Shown in pieces: positions 17,613 through 25,908 of a stretch of 64,000 nt of DNA. This DNA comes from Pseudomonas frederiksbergensis (GTDB taxonomy: Bacteria > Pseudomonadota > Gammaproteobacteria > Pseudomonadales > Pseudomonadaceae), in assembly GCF_003732275.1 (NCBI RefSeq), contig NZ_MOBM01000038.1, positions 1,330,679-1,394,678 of the forward strand, given 5' to 3'. Each line of letters starts with the position of its first letter. Positions within the stretch are counted from its first letter, which is position 1. The notes under the pieces were generated by a model. That model saw only the letters and a list, made by a program, of their open reading frames with translations, ran no database searches and was not told the DNA's origin. A program made the position numbers and the translations under genes.

Positions 17613-18545
17613 TCAGCTTCCCGACGCCTCACGAATCATGACAGGCGCATGCTGTGCCATCAGCTCAGCGACCCAATCAATGAATACGCGCAACTTGAAG
17701 CTGATATGCCGGTTCGGCGCAAAGGCCACGTAGATCGGCATCGGATCAAGGCGCCAATCTTCGAACAAACGGACCAACTCGTCGCGCGCTTCGTAGGTTT
17801 TGGACATGTAGTCTGGCAGCCAAAGAACGCCGAGGCCGGCCAGCCCGGCCGCGATGTAGGCATTGCCATCGTCGACCGCCAACACATAGCGACCCTTGAT
17901 ATGGACACTCTCACTCTTGCTGCGCATGGCATAAGGCACAGCTTTGCCTGTGCGTGCCCACAGGAAACCGACGACACGATGATGCGAATCTTCCAGCTCT
18001 TGCGGATGCGACGGCGTACCCACGCGTTCCAGGTAGCTCGGCGCCGCATAAACGCCCAACTGGAGTTCGCCTACCCGCCGGGCCATCAGAGACTGATCGG
18101 TTAATTCGCCGCCGCGCACAACGCAATCTACATTCTCACCGATCATGTCCACGATGCGATCGCTGACGCCCATGTCGATCTGGATGTCAGGGTATCGAGC
18201 ATGAAACGCAGGCAACGCCGGTACCAGAATCATGCTGGCCAACGGGCTGGGCACATCCACTCGCAGCCGGCCCCTGGGCAGGGCCGAGGCGCTGGACAGG
18301 CTGGTCTCGGCATCGTCCATGTCGGCTAGCAGCCTTACCACACGCTCGTAATAGACGGCGCCATCGGCGGTTACGTTGACCTTGCGCGTCGTGCGGTTGA
18401 GTAATTTGACGCGTAACCGGGCCTCCAACTGCTGCACCAGTTGCGTCACGCTCGTCTTGCTCATATGCAGTGTTTCGGCTGCCTTGGTGAAGCTGCCCGT
18501 TTCCACCACCCGAGCAAATGCCAGCATCGCATCGAAACGGTCCAT
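17613..18545 (-). CDS. LysR-family transcriptional regulator
   Basis: A 310-residue regulator with an N-terminal winged helix-turn-helix (MDRFDAMLAFARVVETGSFT, KAAETLHMSKTSVTQLVQQL) and the LysR substrate-binding fold. It belongs to the CrgA/DhcR-like group, whose members often control a divergent gene. The divergent neighbour is a RidA-family gene 143 bases away, which is the most likely target. The effector is unknown. Confidence 0.9.
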   Translation of the reverse strand: MDRFDAMLAFARVVETGSFTKAAETLHMSKTSVTQLVQQLEARLRVKLLNRTTRKVNVTADGAVYYERVVRLLADMDDAETSLSSASALPRGRLRVDVPSPLASMILVPALPAFHARYPDIQIDMGVSDRIVDMIGENVDCVVRGGELTDQSLMARRVGELQLGVYAAPSYLERVGTPSHPQELEDSHHRVVGFLWARTGKAVPYAMRSKSESVHIKGRYVLAVDDGNAYIAAGLAGLGVLWLPDYMSKTYEARDELVRLFEDWRLDPMPIYVAFAPNRHISFKLRVFIDWVAELMAQHAPVMIREASGS

Positions 18546-18688
18546 TTCTGCCCCGGATATCTATTGGATTGTTTGGGTTTTACAAACAGTGATGGCTACA
18601 GTTGCTCGTTTATCGGGCATGCACAAGTCCTTAAAGTCTCTTCATCATTAATTGCGGGTCGTCTTTGACCCGTTGCTGGAGGCACTTT

Positions 18689-19093
18689 ATGAGCAAGCGT
18701 GATGTTGTTTTTCCGCCCGGACGCCAAGCGCTTTATGAGCGCAATCGCTATTCGCCGGCTATCCGGTCCAATGGCTTTTTATTCGTATCGGGGCAAGTCG
18801 GTAGCACCGAAGACGGCTCACCCGAGCCCGACCTGGAGACTCAGGTTCGGCTCGCGTTCAACAATCTGAACGCGATCCTGGGATCTGCCGGTTGCACCTT
18901 CGACGACGTGATTGACATAACGGTCTTCATCGTCGATCCGCAAGAGAAGTTCGAGACGATCTGGAGGGTTGTGCCGGAGTTCTGGGGTAATGCACCGCAC
19001 CCGACATTAACTGCTGTCGGGGTAACGTGGCTGTATGGTTTTCAGTTCGAGATCAAGGTGATCGCCAAGCTTCCTGAAACCACCAGCAGCTGA
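18689..19093 (+). CDS. RidA family protein
   Basis: A 134-residue member of the YjgF/YER057c/UK114 family, which deaminates reactive enamine/imine intermediates or acts in amine and pyrimidine catabolism. The frame shows FVSGQVGSTEDGSPEP, LNAILGSAGCTFDDVIDITV and HPTLTAVGVTWLYG. The arginine that binds the substrate carboxylate in true RidA proteins is not obvious here, since the C-terminal motif reads TWLYGFQFEIKV. It may therefore belong to an Rid2-7-type subgroup. ATG 18689 follows GGAGG. Confidence 0.85.
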   Translation: MSKRDVVFPPGRQALYERNRYSPAIRSNGFLFVSGQVGSTEDGSPEPDLETQVRLAFNNLNAILGSAGCTFDDVIDITVFIVDPQEKFETIWRVVPEFWGNAPHPTLTAVGVTWLYGFQFEIKVIAKLPETTSS

Positions 19094-19240
19094 CCTGACC
19101 AGCGATAGCGCGGTGCAACTATCGGTTCAAGTAATAGTGACAATCAAGAAACGCAAGTTCTGCTTTGTCGGGCAAAGTCGGAAAATCGCCTCCATCGAGA
19201 CGCTCAACGACCCCGACTTTTTATTTTCAGGACTTCACCA

Positions 19241-19582
19241 ATGCGCCCTTTATTTGTTCCTGTCATGGCTTTCGCCTCCTTGCTGCTGGCCGGTTGCGCT
19301 TCCGCGCCGAACGCCCCGACGCTGACTTTCCAGACGAAAAAAACGCCTGCCGAGTACGCCGACTGCGTAGTGCCGAAGTTGCAGGGCAGCGCACTGAACC
19401 CGACGGTCTCGCAAACCCAGCGCAGCTACCGGATCGTGGTGCCGAGCAAAGTCGCGGCAGACAACGTTCTCGAAGCCTACAAGGCCCCGAATGGCGGCAA
19501 GGTGTTTTTGTATGAGCGCCACTTGCTGGCGTCGAACTTCATGCCTTCGAGTTTCGAACGTGCCGCGCAGGAATGCCTGTAA
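19241..19582 (+). CDS. Small lipoprotein
   Basis: A 113-residue predicted lipoprotein. The signal peptide ends in the lipobox LLLAGC (Cys19), so it should be anchored in the outer or inner membrane. The mature part (TPAEYADCVVPKLQGSALNP, YRIVVPSKVAADNVLEAYKA) has two further cysteines that could form a disulfide. No family was named with certainty. It stands alone, followed by two terminator-like hairpins. Confidence 0.8.
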   Translation: MRPLFVPVMAFASLLLAGCASAPNAPTLTFQTKKTPAEYADCVVPKLQGSALNPTVSQTQRSYRIVVPSKVAADNVLEAYKAPNGGKVFLYERHLLASNFMPSSFERAAQECL

Positions 19583-19602
19583 CCGCTTTTAAAAATGCTC
19601 CT

Positions 19603-19629
19603 TTGGTTGGCCGCAACCAACCAAATTTT
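19603..19629 (+). terminator. Terminator hairpin after the lipoprotein gene
   Basis: TTGGTTG (19603-19609) pairs with CAACCAA (19614-19620) around GCCG, followed by CCAAATTTTTT. This is the first of two tandem terminators. Confidence 0.65.
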
Positions 19630-19631
19630 TT

Positions 19632-19666
19632 GTCCCGTGACTCATTCGGTCACGGGACTTTTTTTT
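19632..19666. terminator. Strong bidirectional terminator
   Basis: GTCCCGTGA (19632-19640) pairs with TCACGGGAC (19650-19658), followed by eight T's on the plus strand and, on the minus strand, by the complement of CAAATTTTTT. It lies between the convergent lipoprotein and permease genes and can stop both. Confidence 0.9.
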
Positions 19667-19692
19667 GCGTGAAGGTTTTGGTGGGCAATGGA

Positions 19693-21114
19693 TCATTCTT
19701 TGAGAAGTGACCCTGCCGCATGGCTGGCCTGGTTCCTGCTCCTGAAATGTGAGAGTTGGTAGGCGATTGCCAACCAAATGAACCATGCAGGCATCACGCA
19801 CAGTGCTAGGCGGGTGTCTGGCCGAAGGGCAAGCAGGCACAGCACAAATGCGAGAAATGCGAGGGAGAGCCATGCCATCGGTACGCCTCCAGGCATTTTG
19901 TACCGAGATTGCGCATGAAGATCGGGTCTTGCTTTGCGATAAGCGATGTAGGAAGCCAGGATGGTCGACCAGGTAAAGATCACCAGGATGGCCGACACCG
20001 TCGACACGATGGTAAAGGCGGTCATGACTTCAGGGATGATAAACAGCAGCAGCACCCCCAGCAGCATCAGAAAGGTCGTGAAGGCCAGGCTGATGAGCGG
20101 AACACTGTTTTTCGATAGCCGTCTGAAGATACCGGGCGCGCTGCCCAGATCAGCCAGGCCGAACAACATGCGGCTGGACGAGAAGACGCCGCTGTTGGCG
20201 GATGACGCCGCAGAGGTCAGCACCACAAAGTTCACAATGCCGGCCGCCGCTGGAAAACCCGCGATCAGGAACAGTTCGACAAAAGGACTTTTGTTAGGCG
20301 ATACCTGCTGCCATGAGGTCACCGCGATGATGCAGACCAGGGACAGAACATAAAAAAGGATGATCCGGAGCGGTATGGAATTGATGGCTTTGGGCAACGT
20401 TTTTTCGGGCGACTTGGTTTCGGCGGCCGCGGTGCCGATTAATTCTGTGCCCGCGAACGAAAAGATCGCCATCTGAAAGCCTGCGAAGAAACCGAACAGG
20501 CCGTTGGGAAAGGCGGCCTGCTGGTCCAGTAGGTGCGTCAGGGAAGCCGTGACTCCCGTGGGGGAGACGAAGGAGCTGGCGATCATCAGCACACTGACGG
20601 AGATCAGCGCGACGACGGCGATTATCTTGATGATCGCGAACCAGAATTCAACCTCGCCGAACAGTTTGACGGTGAGCACATTCAAGGCAAATAGCGTCAG
20701 CATCATGCCGATGGCGGGGATCCAGGCCGGTACATCAGGGAACCAGTATTGAAAGAAACCCCCAACGACCACTGCATCTCCCACAACGGCCACGCTCCAG
20801 CTCAACCAGTATGACCATCCGAGAAAGAAGGCTGCACGAGGGCCAAGGTAGGCCCCGGCAAAGTCAGCAAAACTTTTGAAGTTCAGGTTAGATAAAAGCA
20901 GCTCTCCCATGGCACGCATGACGAAGTAAACAAAAAGACCGATGATCATGTAGATAAGTATGATCGAAGTGCCGGACAGGGCGATGATCTTGCCGGAGCC
21001 CATGAACAGCCCCGTACCAATAGCGCCGCCCATGGCCATTAGTTGAATGTGGCGATTGCTGAGCGTGCGCTGCAATGCGGGTTGTTCAGTTATTTCATGC
21101 GTGTCTGATTTCAT
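19693..21114 (-). CDS. Amino acid permease (APC family, CycA/AnsP/GabP type)
   Basis: A 473-residue inner-membrane amino acid importer with about 12 helices. The N-terminus LSNRHIQLMAMGGAIGTGLF is the conserved first helix of the amino acid transporter family, and SFAGTELIGTAAAETKSPEK is the family's mid-protein signature. The start at 21114 is chosen over 21213 because AGAGG lies just upstream on the minus strand and the extension is not conserved. It heads a group with an ornithine-cyclodeaminase-family gene, an amidohydrolase and an Lrp regulator, so it probably imports their substrate. Confidence 0.9.
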   Translation of the reverse strand: MKSDTHEITEQPALQRTLSNRHIQLMAMGGAIGTGLFMGSGKIIALSGTSIILIYMIIGLFVYFVMRAMGELLLSNLNFKSFADFAGAYLGPRAAFFLGWSYWLSWSVAVVGDAVVVGGFFQYWFPDVPAWIPAIGMMLTLFALNVLTVKLFGEVEFWFAIIKIIAVVALISVSVLMIASSFVSPTGVTASLTHLLDQQAAFPNGLFGFFAGFQMAIFSFAGTELIGTAAAETKSPEKTLPKAINSIPLRIILFYVLSLVCIIAVTSWQQVSPNKSPFVELFLIAGFPAAAGIVNFVVLTSAASSANSGVFSSSRMLFGLADLGSAPGIFRRLSKNSVPLISLAFTTFLMLLGVLLLFIIPEVMTAFTIVSTVSAILVIFTWSTILASYIAYRKARPDLHAQSRYKMPGGVPMAWLSLAFLAFVLCLLALRPDTRLALCVMPAWFIWLAIAYQLSHFRSRNQASHAAGSLLKE

Positions 21115-21287
21115 CACAAAACCTCTTGATTTTATGTTTTTTGAGTTTTGGCAGAGAAATAGTGTGTGTGTTTTATTGTTGTAAGTTCGCCGTACATCAG
21201 GATGGTGACTCAAACGTTTGCAGTATCGGTTAATCAGTAAAGTGTTCGTGGCTCGTCACCTGACTTGATAACGAGCTATCGCGTGTC

Positions 21288-22358
21288 TTAGCTTGTTGCT
21301 AGCTGCTGTCGTTGCGGGGGCGATGCCGATGAAAGATCAGACTTTTCCTCAATCAATTGATACAGGTTCTTGATATTGGCAGGCGTGGGTACAAGATGGA
21401 TTTTCTCACCGATCGCGTATTTTCTAGCCTGGTCATGCAAATAACGAAGTGAAGAAAAGTCTTCAAGTGCAAATCCCACCGAGTCGAACACCGTGACTTG
21501 CGTGTCATTTTCCCGGCCTGGTTCGTTATCCCGAACGATGCGGAAATATTCGATGACAGGATGGTCTGCGTCCAGTTGCTGAATGTCGCCTTCAATGCGC
21601 GTCTGCGGTTCAAACTCGACAATGATCCGGGCGTTGCGCAGGATATCGGCATGAAGTTCGGTTTTCCCGGGGCAGTCACCGCCAACCGCGTTGATATGCA
21701 TGCCGGGCTCGATCATGTCGGGCGTCAAGATTGTCGCGTAGGCCTTGTCCGCCGTGACCGTGGTGATGATATCAACGCCTTTGACGGCTTCATGCACCGA
21801 GGCGGCTATGGTGACATTGATGCCGGTATAGCTTTCAAGGTTTTGTTTCAATTTCAATGAAGCAGCGCTGTCGATATCAAATATCCGCACCTCGTTGATC
21901 CCGAGCATTTCATAAAAGGCAATGGCCTGGAATTCGCTCTGGGCGCCATTTCCGATAATGGCCATGCGTGTCGAACCCTTGCGTGCCAGGGACTGGGCTA
22001 CCAGGGCGGACGTTGCCGCTGTGCGAACCGCGGTGGTCAGGGTGAGTTCGCTGAGAACGGCGGGGTATCCGCTATCGACGTTCGCCAATACACCAAAGGC
22101 CATGACTGTCAGCAAGTTGTTGCCAGCATTTCCTGGGTGGCCGTTTACGTATTTGAATGAATACTGTTTGCCGTCGTCAGTCGGCATCAGTTCGATCACC
22201 CCGCAAATGGAGTGATTGGCGGTGCGTGGGGATTTATCAAAGACAGCCCAGCGGCAATAATCAGCCTTGATGTAGTTGGCCATTTGCGTGATGGCCTGAC
22301 CGATACCAATCTTGCCAAAAAGCGTGGCGGCGTGATCAACGTCTATGAATAGAGTCAT
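21288..22358 (-). CDS. Ornithine cyclodeaminase / mu-crystallin family enzyme
   Basis: A 356-residue NAD-binding enzyme of the ornithine cyclodeaminase family, which converts L-ornithine to L-proline and ammonia or acts on related 2,4- or 2,5-diamino or imino acids. The Rossmann motif GNGAQSEFQAIAFYEMLGI and the later NAVGGDCPGKTELHADIL and VEFEPQTRIEGDIQQ regions are typical. The 356-residue length agrees with the bacterial cyclodeaminases of pseudomonads and rhizobia. The neighbouring amidohydrolase suggests an acetylated diamino acid as original substrate. Confidence 0.88.
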   Translation of the reverse strand: MTLFIDVDHAATLFGKIGIGQAITQMANYIKADYCRWAVFDKSPRTANHSICGVIELMPTDDGKQYSFKYVNGHPGNAGNNLLTVMAFGVLANVDSGYPAVLSELTLTTAVRTAATSALVAQSLARKGSTRMAIIGNGAQSEFQAIAFYEMLGINEVRIFDIDSAASLKLKQNLESYTGINVTIAASVHEAVKGVDIITTVTADKAYATILTPDMIEPGMHINAVGGDCPGKTELHADILRNARIIVEFEPQTRIEGDIQQLDADHPVIEYFRIVRDNEPGRENDTQVTVFDSVGFALEDFSSLRYLHDQARKYAIGEKIHLVPTPANIKNLYQLIEEKSDLSSASPPQRQQLATS

Positions 22359-22411
22359 ATGTGTTTATCTCTTAGTTGTAAGTCAAGGAAGGTTGTCTCG
22401 GTCACCGAAAC

Positions 22412-23446
22412 TTAGAATTGTTTGCTCTCATACCCATGAAGTACATTGACCGCATTGATGCCGATTTCATCGACCATGTATCCGCCTTCCATGACGAAGA
22501 GCGTCGGTGCGCCGACAGTGGCGATGATTTCACCCATGCCAAGGAAGTCCTGGCTTTCCAGAAGAAAGTGGCTGATCGGATCGTCCTTGAACGTATCGAC
22601 GCCCAGGGAAATCACTAAGAGTTCAGGCGAGAAGTTACGAAGTTTTTTGCAGGCGTGGATCAGGGCGTTTTGATAACTATGCCAGGTGGTATTTTTCGGC
22701 AACGGGTAGTTCAGGTTATAACCGTCACCGGCACCTGCTCCAGACTCGGTACTGAAACCCGAGTAATAAGGATAGGAAACCGAGGGGTCTCCATGCAGGG
22801 AAGCAAACATCACATCGTTGCGATCGTAGAAAATGTTCTGCGTCCCGTTGCCATGATGGAAGTCAACGTCCAGCACCGCGACACGTTTAGCGCCTTGAGT
22901 CAGTGCATGTTGCGCGGCAATGGCCGCGTTATTGAGGTAGCAGTAGCCTCCCATGTATTCACGAGCAGCGTGGTGTCCGGGTGGACGACACAGGGCAAAG
23001 GCGCTGTTGTGGCCTTCGTTGATCAACGACAGTCCAGTGAGTGCAATGTCTGCGCTGGTTTTGACGGCTTCCCAAGTGGTCGCGGTGATCGGCGAGCCGG
23101 CATCCATGGCAAAGAAACCGAGCTTGCCATCAATGAACGCGGGGACGTGTTCATTGGACAAGTCGCGCACCGGCCAGACCAGGGGAAGGGCGTCATGCTC
23201 CCGACCGGTTGCCGTCCATTCGGACCACGCGGTTTCCAGAAAGGAAACATAGCGCTCACTGTGTGCATTGACGTAGCACGCCCGGTCAAACGTTCGCGGG
23301 ACGATGATATCGCCGAGCCCAACATGCTGGACTCGGTCGCGAACGGTATCCGCTCGGCTTGGCTGTTCGAAAGAAGGTTTGAGAACGCCGTCCTTCAATT
23401 CGGTCCCATGGTGCAAGCGATGGGAATCGCTGAAAACTGTAAGCAT
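22412..23446 (-). CDS. Acetylpolyamine amidohydrolase / histone-deacetylase-family enzyme
   Basis: A 344-residue zinc amidohydrolase. The catalytic pair His158-His159 lies in CRPPGHHAAREY. Metal ligands are in VAVLDVDFHHGNGTQ (Asp195, His197) and a later Asp in ISLGVDTFKDD. The length equals the bacterial acetylpolyamine amidohydrolases, which deacetylate acetyl-putrescine, -cadaverine and similar amines. Genomic context (cyclodeaminase, amino acid permease) raises the alternative of an N-acetylated diamino acid. It is divergent from the Lrp gene, and both probably share the 23447-23566 control region. Confidence 0.9.
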   Translation of the reverse strand: MLTVFSDSHRLHHGTELKDGVLKPSFEQPSRADTVRDRVQHVGLGDIIVPRTFDRACYVNAHSERYVSFLETAWSEWTATGREHDALPLVWPVRDLSNEHVPAFIDGKLGFFAMDAGSPITATTWEAVKTSADIALTGLSLINEGHNSAFALCRPPGHHAAREYMGGYCYLNNAAIAAQHALTQGAKRVAVLDVDFHHGNGTQNIFYDRNDVMFASLHGDPSVSYPYYSGFSTESGAGAGDGYNLNYPLPKNTTWHSYQNALIHACKKLRNFSPELLVISLGVDTFKDDPISHFLLESQDFLGMGEIIATVGAPTLFVMEGGYMVDEIGINAVNVLHGYESKQF

Positions 23447-23566
23447 TTATACGCATCCGTCGTGGTGGTCCAGTGCCAATAGTTTGTTCTGGTACGGATG
23501 CACTTTCTTTGCTTTTTGTTCTCGCTCTGCTAGCGTAATCGGGATTATTTTCCCGTGGATGGCACC

Positions 23567-24067
23567 ATGCAGAAAAAAAATACCCATCGGGCAATGCTTG
23601 ACGATACCGACCTTTCCATCCTGGCTTTGTTGCAGGAGGACGCCAGCATTTCCAACGCGGAGTTGAGTGAGCGCCTCTCGCTAAGCCTTACTCCATGCTG
23701 GAGGCGGCGCAAGAGACTGGAAGAGGAGGGAGTGATCAAGGATTACCAGGCAAACCTGGACCGGCGCAAGCTGGGGCTGGACATCATGGCGTTCGTGCAT
23801 ATCCGCTTTGCCACGCACACTGACCACACCCCCGAGGCCTTTGAAGCCGTCATCATGCAGCTCCCGGAGGTCTTGTCTTGTCACAAGATAACCGGGGATG
23901 CCGATTACCTTTTGCAAGTGTTGGCTCAGGATCTTGATAGCTACAGCGATTTTGTCGAGAGCGTATTGAGGCGACAACTCGGTATCGCCTCTATCCAGTC
24001 AAGTCTTGCATTGCGTGAAGTCAAAACGACCAGTCGTATCGCCATTCCGGGGCGGACAAAGCAGTAA
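23567..24067 (+). CDS. Lrp/AsnC-family transcriptional regulator
   Basis: A DNA-binding regulator of about 166 residues. The N-terminal helix-turn-helix (LDDTDLSILALLQEDASISN, AELSERLSLSLTPCWRRRKR) is followed by the RAM ligand-binding domain (VLSCHKITGDADYLLQVLAQ). The ATG at 23567 is preferred; a GTG at 23555 would add four residues. Divergent transcription from the amidohydrolase gene suggests it controls the amino-acid module at 19693-23446. Confidence 0.9.
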   Translation: MQKKNTHRAMLDDTDLSILALLQEDASISNAELSERLSLSLTPCWRRRKRLEEEGVIKDYQANLDRRKLGLDIMAFVHIRFATHTDHTPEAFEAVIMQLPEVLSCHKITGDADYLLQVLAQDLDSYSDFVESVLRRQLGIASIQSSLALREVKTTSRIAIPGRTKQ

Positions 24068-24120
24068 ACGGGCGTTCTGAAGCGTCCAACCCGAAGCCTG
24101 GCTGCCCGGACTGGTTCCTC

Positions 24121-25821
24121 TCATTGCATCACATAACGCCCCGGCGCCGACTCAAGTGCCGGGTATTGCGCGTTCCCGGTGCTCAGCACTGAAGGCTGGC
24201 GTTCCCCTGCGTGTTCGGCCAGCCAGACGAACCAGTCGTTCCACCAGCTACCCGGATGCTGCTCGGCATTCTTGAACCAGGTTTCAGGGTTCTTGGTGAC
24301 GCGATTGTTGGTCCAGTAATGGCGTTTTTCCTTGGCCGGTGGGTTGATCACCCCCGCGATATGCCCTGAGGCGCCGAGTACGAAACGCTTGGTTCCAGAC
24401 AGTAGTTCGGTGCTGGCGTACGCGCTTTTCCATGGCACGATGTGGTCGTCATGGGTGGCGAGGATGTACGCCGGGGCATCGATGGCGCGCAGGTCCAGCT
24501 TGACCCCGCAGCAATCCAGCTCGCCGGATTTCAGATCGTTCTGCAGGTAGGTATGGCGCAGGTACCAGCAGTACATCGGCCCGGGCAGGTTGGTGCTGTC
24601 GTTGTTCCAGAACAGCAGGTCAAGGGGTATCGATTTCTGCCCCTTGAGGTATTTGTCGACGTTGTAGTTCCACCACAAATCATTGGGGCGCAGCAATGAG
24701 AATGTATTGCCCATGTCCTCGCCCTTGAACAGGCCGATGGGGCCATTGAGGCCGCCGATGGTGCGCTCGCGATAAGCCACCAGTTGCTCGTCGACGAAGA
24801 TGTCGATGGGGCCGGTATCGAGGTAGTCGAGGAAGGTGGTCAGCAGGCTCACGCTGGCGATCTCTTTGTCGCCACGAGCCGCCAACACGGCCAGCGCCGA
24901 GCTCAACAACGTGCCACCAATGCAGAAACCCACGCAGTTGGGCCGTTGCTCGCCGCTGATTTCGCGGGTCAGCTGCAGGCCTTTGATAATCCCGGTTTCA
25001 ATCAGGTCATCCCAGGTGGTGCCGGCATGTTCCTGGTCGAAGTTGCGCCACGACATCAGGTATACCGGGTGGCCTTGCAGCAGCAGGTGACGAACCATCG
25101 AATTGTCGGGACGCAGGTCAAGGATGTAGTACTTGTTGATTGATGGCGGAACGATAAATACCGGGCGCCGGTACTGGGTTTCACTTTGCGGATAGTACTG
25201 GATGAGCTGGAAGAGTTCGTTCTCGAAGACCACTTCGCCGGGGGTGTTTGCCAGGTCGACACCCACTTTGAACGCGCCGGCGTCGCACTGGCGCATCTTG
25301 CCTTCCTGCAGGTCGCTGGCCAGGTGCATCAGGCCTGTGAGCAGGCTGCTTCCCTGGGTGTCAACGACCCGTTGCAGCGCATCGGGGTTACTCGCCAGAA
25401 AATTGCTCGGCGCGCCGGCGGCGATGGCTTGCTCCGCCAGATAGAGCAAGCGTTGACGCGGTTTCTTGCCGTCGATCGGCAGCTGATCGAGCAGCTTCAG
25501 CAGAAAGCCGGCATTGAGCAGATAAAACGCCGCGAGGGAACCGAACAGCGGTTGGCTCCAGTTGCCGCTGGCGAAACGCCGATCTTCGAAGCTGAAGGGC
25601 TGACCGGTCAACAGACGCTGGCCGAGTTCACACCATTGTTGCTGATAGTCTGATTGGAGGCTGTCCAGGGTTTCGCGTGGCAGCTCAAACCAAGCGTTGT
25701 AGTCCTGCCCGGTAAACCAGGGATTGGTGCTGACCCAAAGCCTTAATTGTTGCACTGCAAAGGAAGCAACGAACGGAACCTGGCCCGACCAGAGTGTGTT
25801 TAAGGTATGCGCGTTGTCCAT
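24121..25821 (-). CDS. phaC: Class I poly(3-hydroxyalkanoate) synthase
   Basis: PHA synthase of 566 residues that polymerises short-chain (R)-3-hydroxyacyl-CoA, mainly 3-hydroxybutyryl-CoA, into PHB granules. The lipase-like box GFCIGGT holds the catalytic Cys300; Asp is in ATHDDHIVPW and His in GASGHIAGVINPP. The His motif is the Class I form, not the SSGH form of the medium-chain Class II synthases usual in Pseudomonas. The start 25821 (MDNAHTLNTLW) is backed by AGGAG, in preference to 25839. It lies downstream of phaB and phaA, but a terminator-like hairpin separates it from phaA. Gene order phaBAC with a divergent AraC regulator matches known PHB clusters of Pseudomonas sp. 61-3 type. Confidence 0.95.
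   Translation of the reverse strand: MDNAHTLNTLWSGQVPFVASFAVQQLRLWVSTNPWFTGQDYNAWFELPRETLDSLQSDYQQQWCELGQRLLTGQPFSFEDRRFASGNWSQPLFGSLAAFYLLNAGFLLKLLDQLPIDGKKPRQRLLYLAEQAIAAGAPSNFLASNPDALQRVVDTQGSSLLTGLMHLASDLQEGKMRQCDAGAFKVGVDLANTPGEVVFENELFQLIQYYPQSETQYRRPVFIVPPSINKYYILDLRPDNSMVRHLLLQGHPVYLMSWRNFDQEHAGTTWDDLIETGIIKGLQLTREISGEQRPNCVGFCIGGTLLSSALAVLAARGDKEIASVSLLTTFLDYLDTGPIDIFVDEQLVAYRERTIGGLNGPIGLFKGEDMGNTFSLLRPNDLWWNYNVDKYLKGQKSIPLDLLFWNNDSTNLPGPMYCWYLRHTYLQNDLKSGELDCCGVKLDLRAIDAPAYILATHDDHIVPWKSAYASTELLSGTKRFVLGASGHIAGVINPPAKEKRHYWTNNRVTKNPETWFKNAEQHPGSWWNDWFVWLAEHAGERQPSVLSTGNAQYPALESAPGRYVMQ
25751..25760. promoter_or_regulatory. TGCACTGCAA motif inside the 5' end of phaC, also in the phaP promoter
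   Basis: The 10-mer TGCACTGCAA, preceded by TTGT, lies about 60 bases inside phaC. The same 10-mer forms the right half of the inverted repeat upstream of phaP (31840-31849). PhaR-type repressors bind TGC/GCA-rich sites near pha genes, so this is a candidate operator, inferred from sequence only. Confidence 0.35.
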
Positions 25822-25854
25822 GGAACTCCTTGCCCACATGAATAAACCGGACGG

Positions 25855-25887
25855 AAAAAAACGCGGCGCCGGACGTCGGCGCCGCGT
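25855..25887 (-). terminator. Intrinsic terminator between phaA and phaC
   Basis: Read on the minus strand, ACGCGGCGCC (complement of 25878-25887) and GGCGCCGCGT (complement of 25861-25870) form a 10-bp, almost all-GC stem with a 7-base loop, followed by seven T's (complement of 25855-25861). This is a textbook Rho-independent terminator lying inside the phaBAC operon, 34 bases before the phaC start. Confidence 0.85.
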
Positions 25888-25908
25888 CTGACAACTCAGC
25901 CTGTGTTT

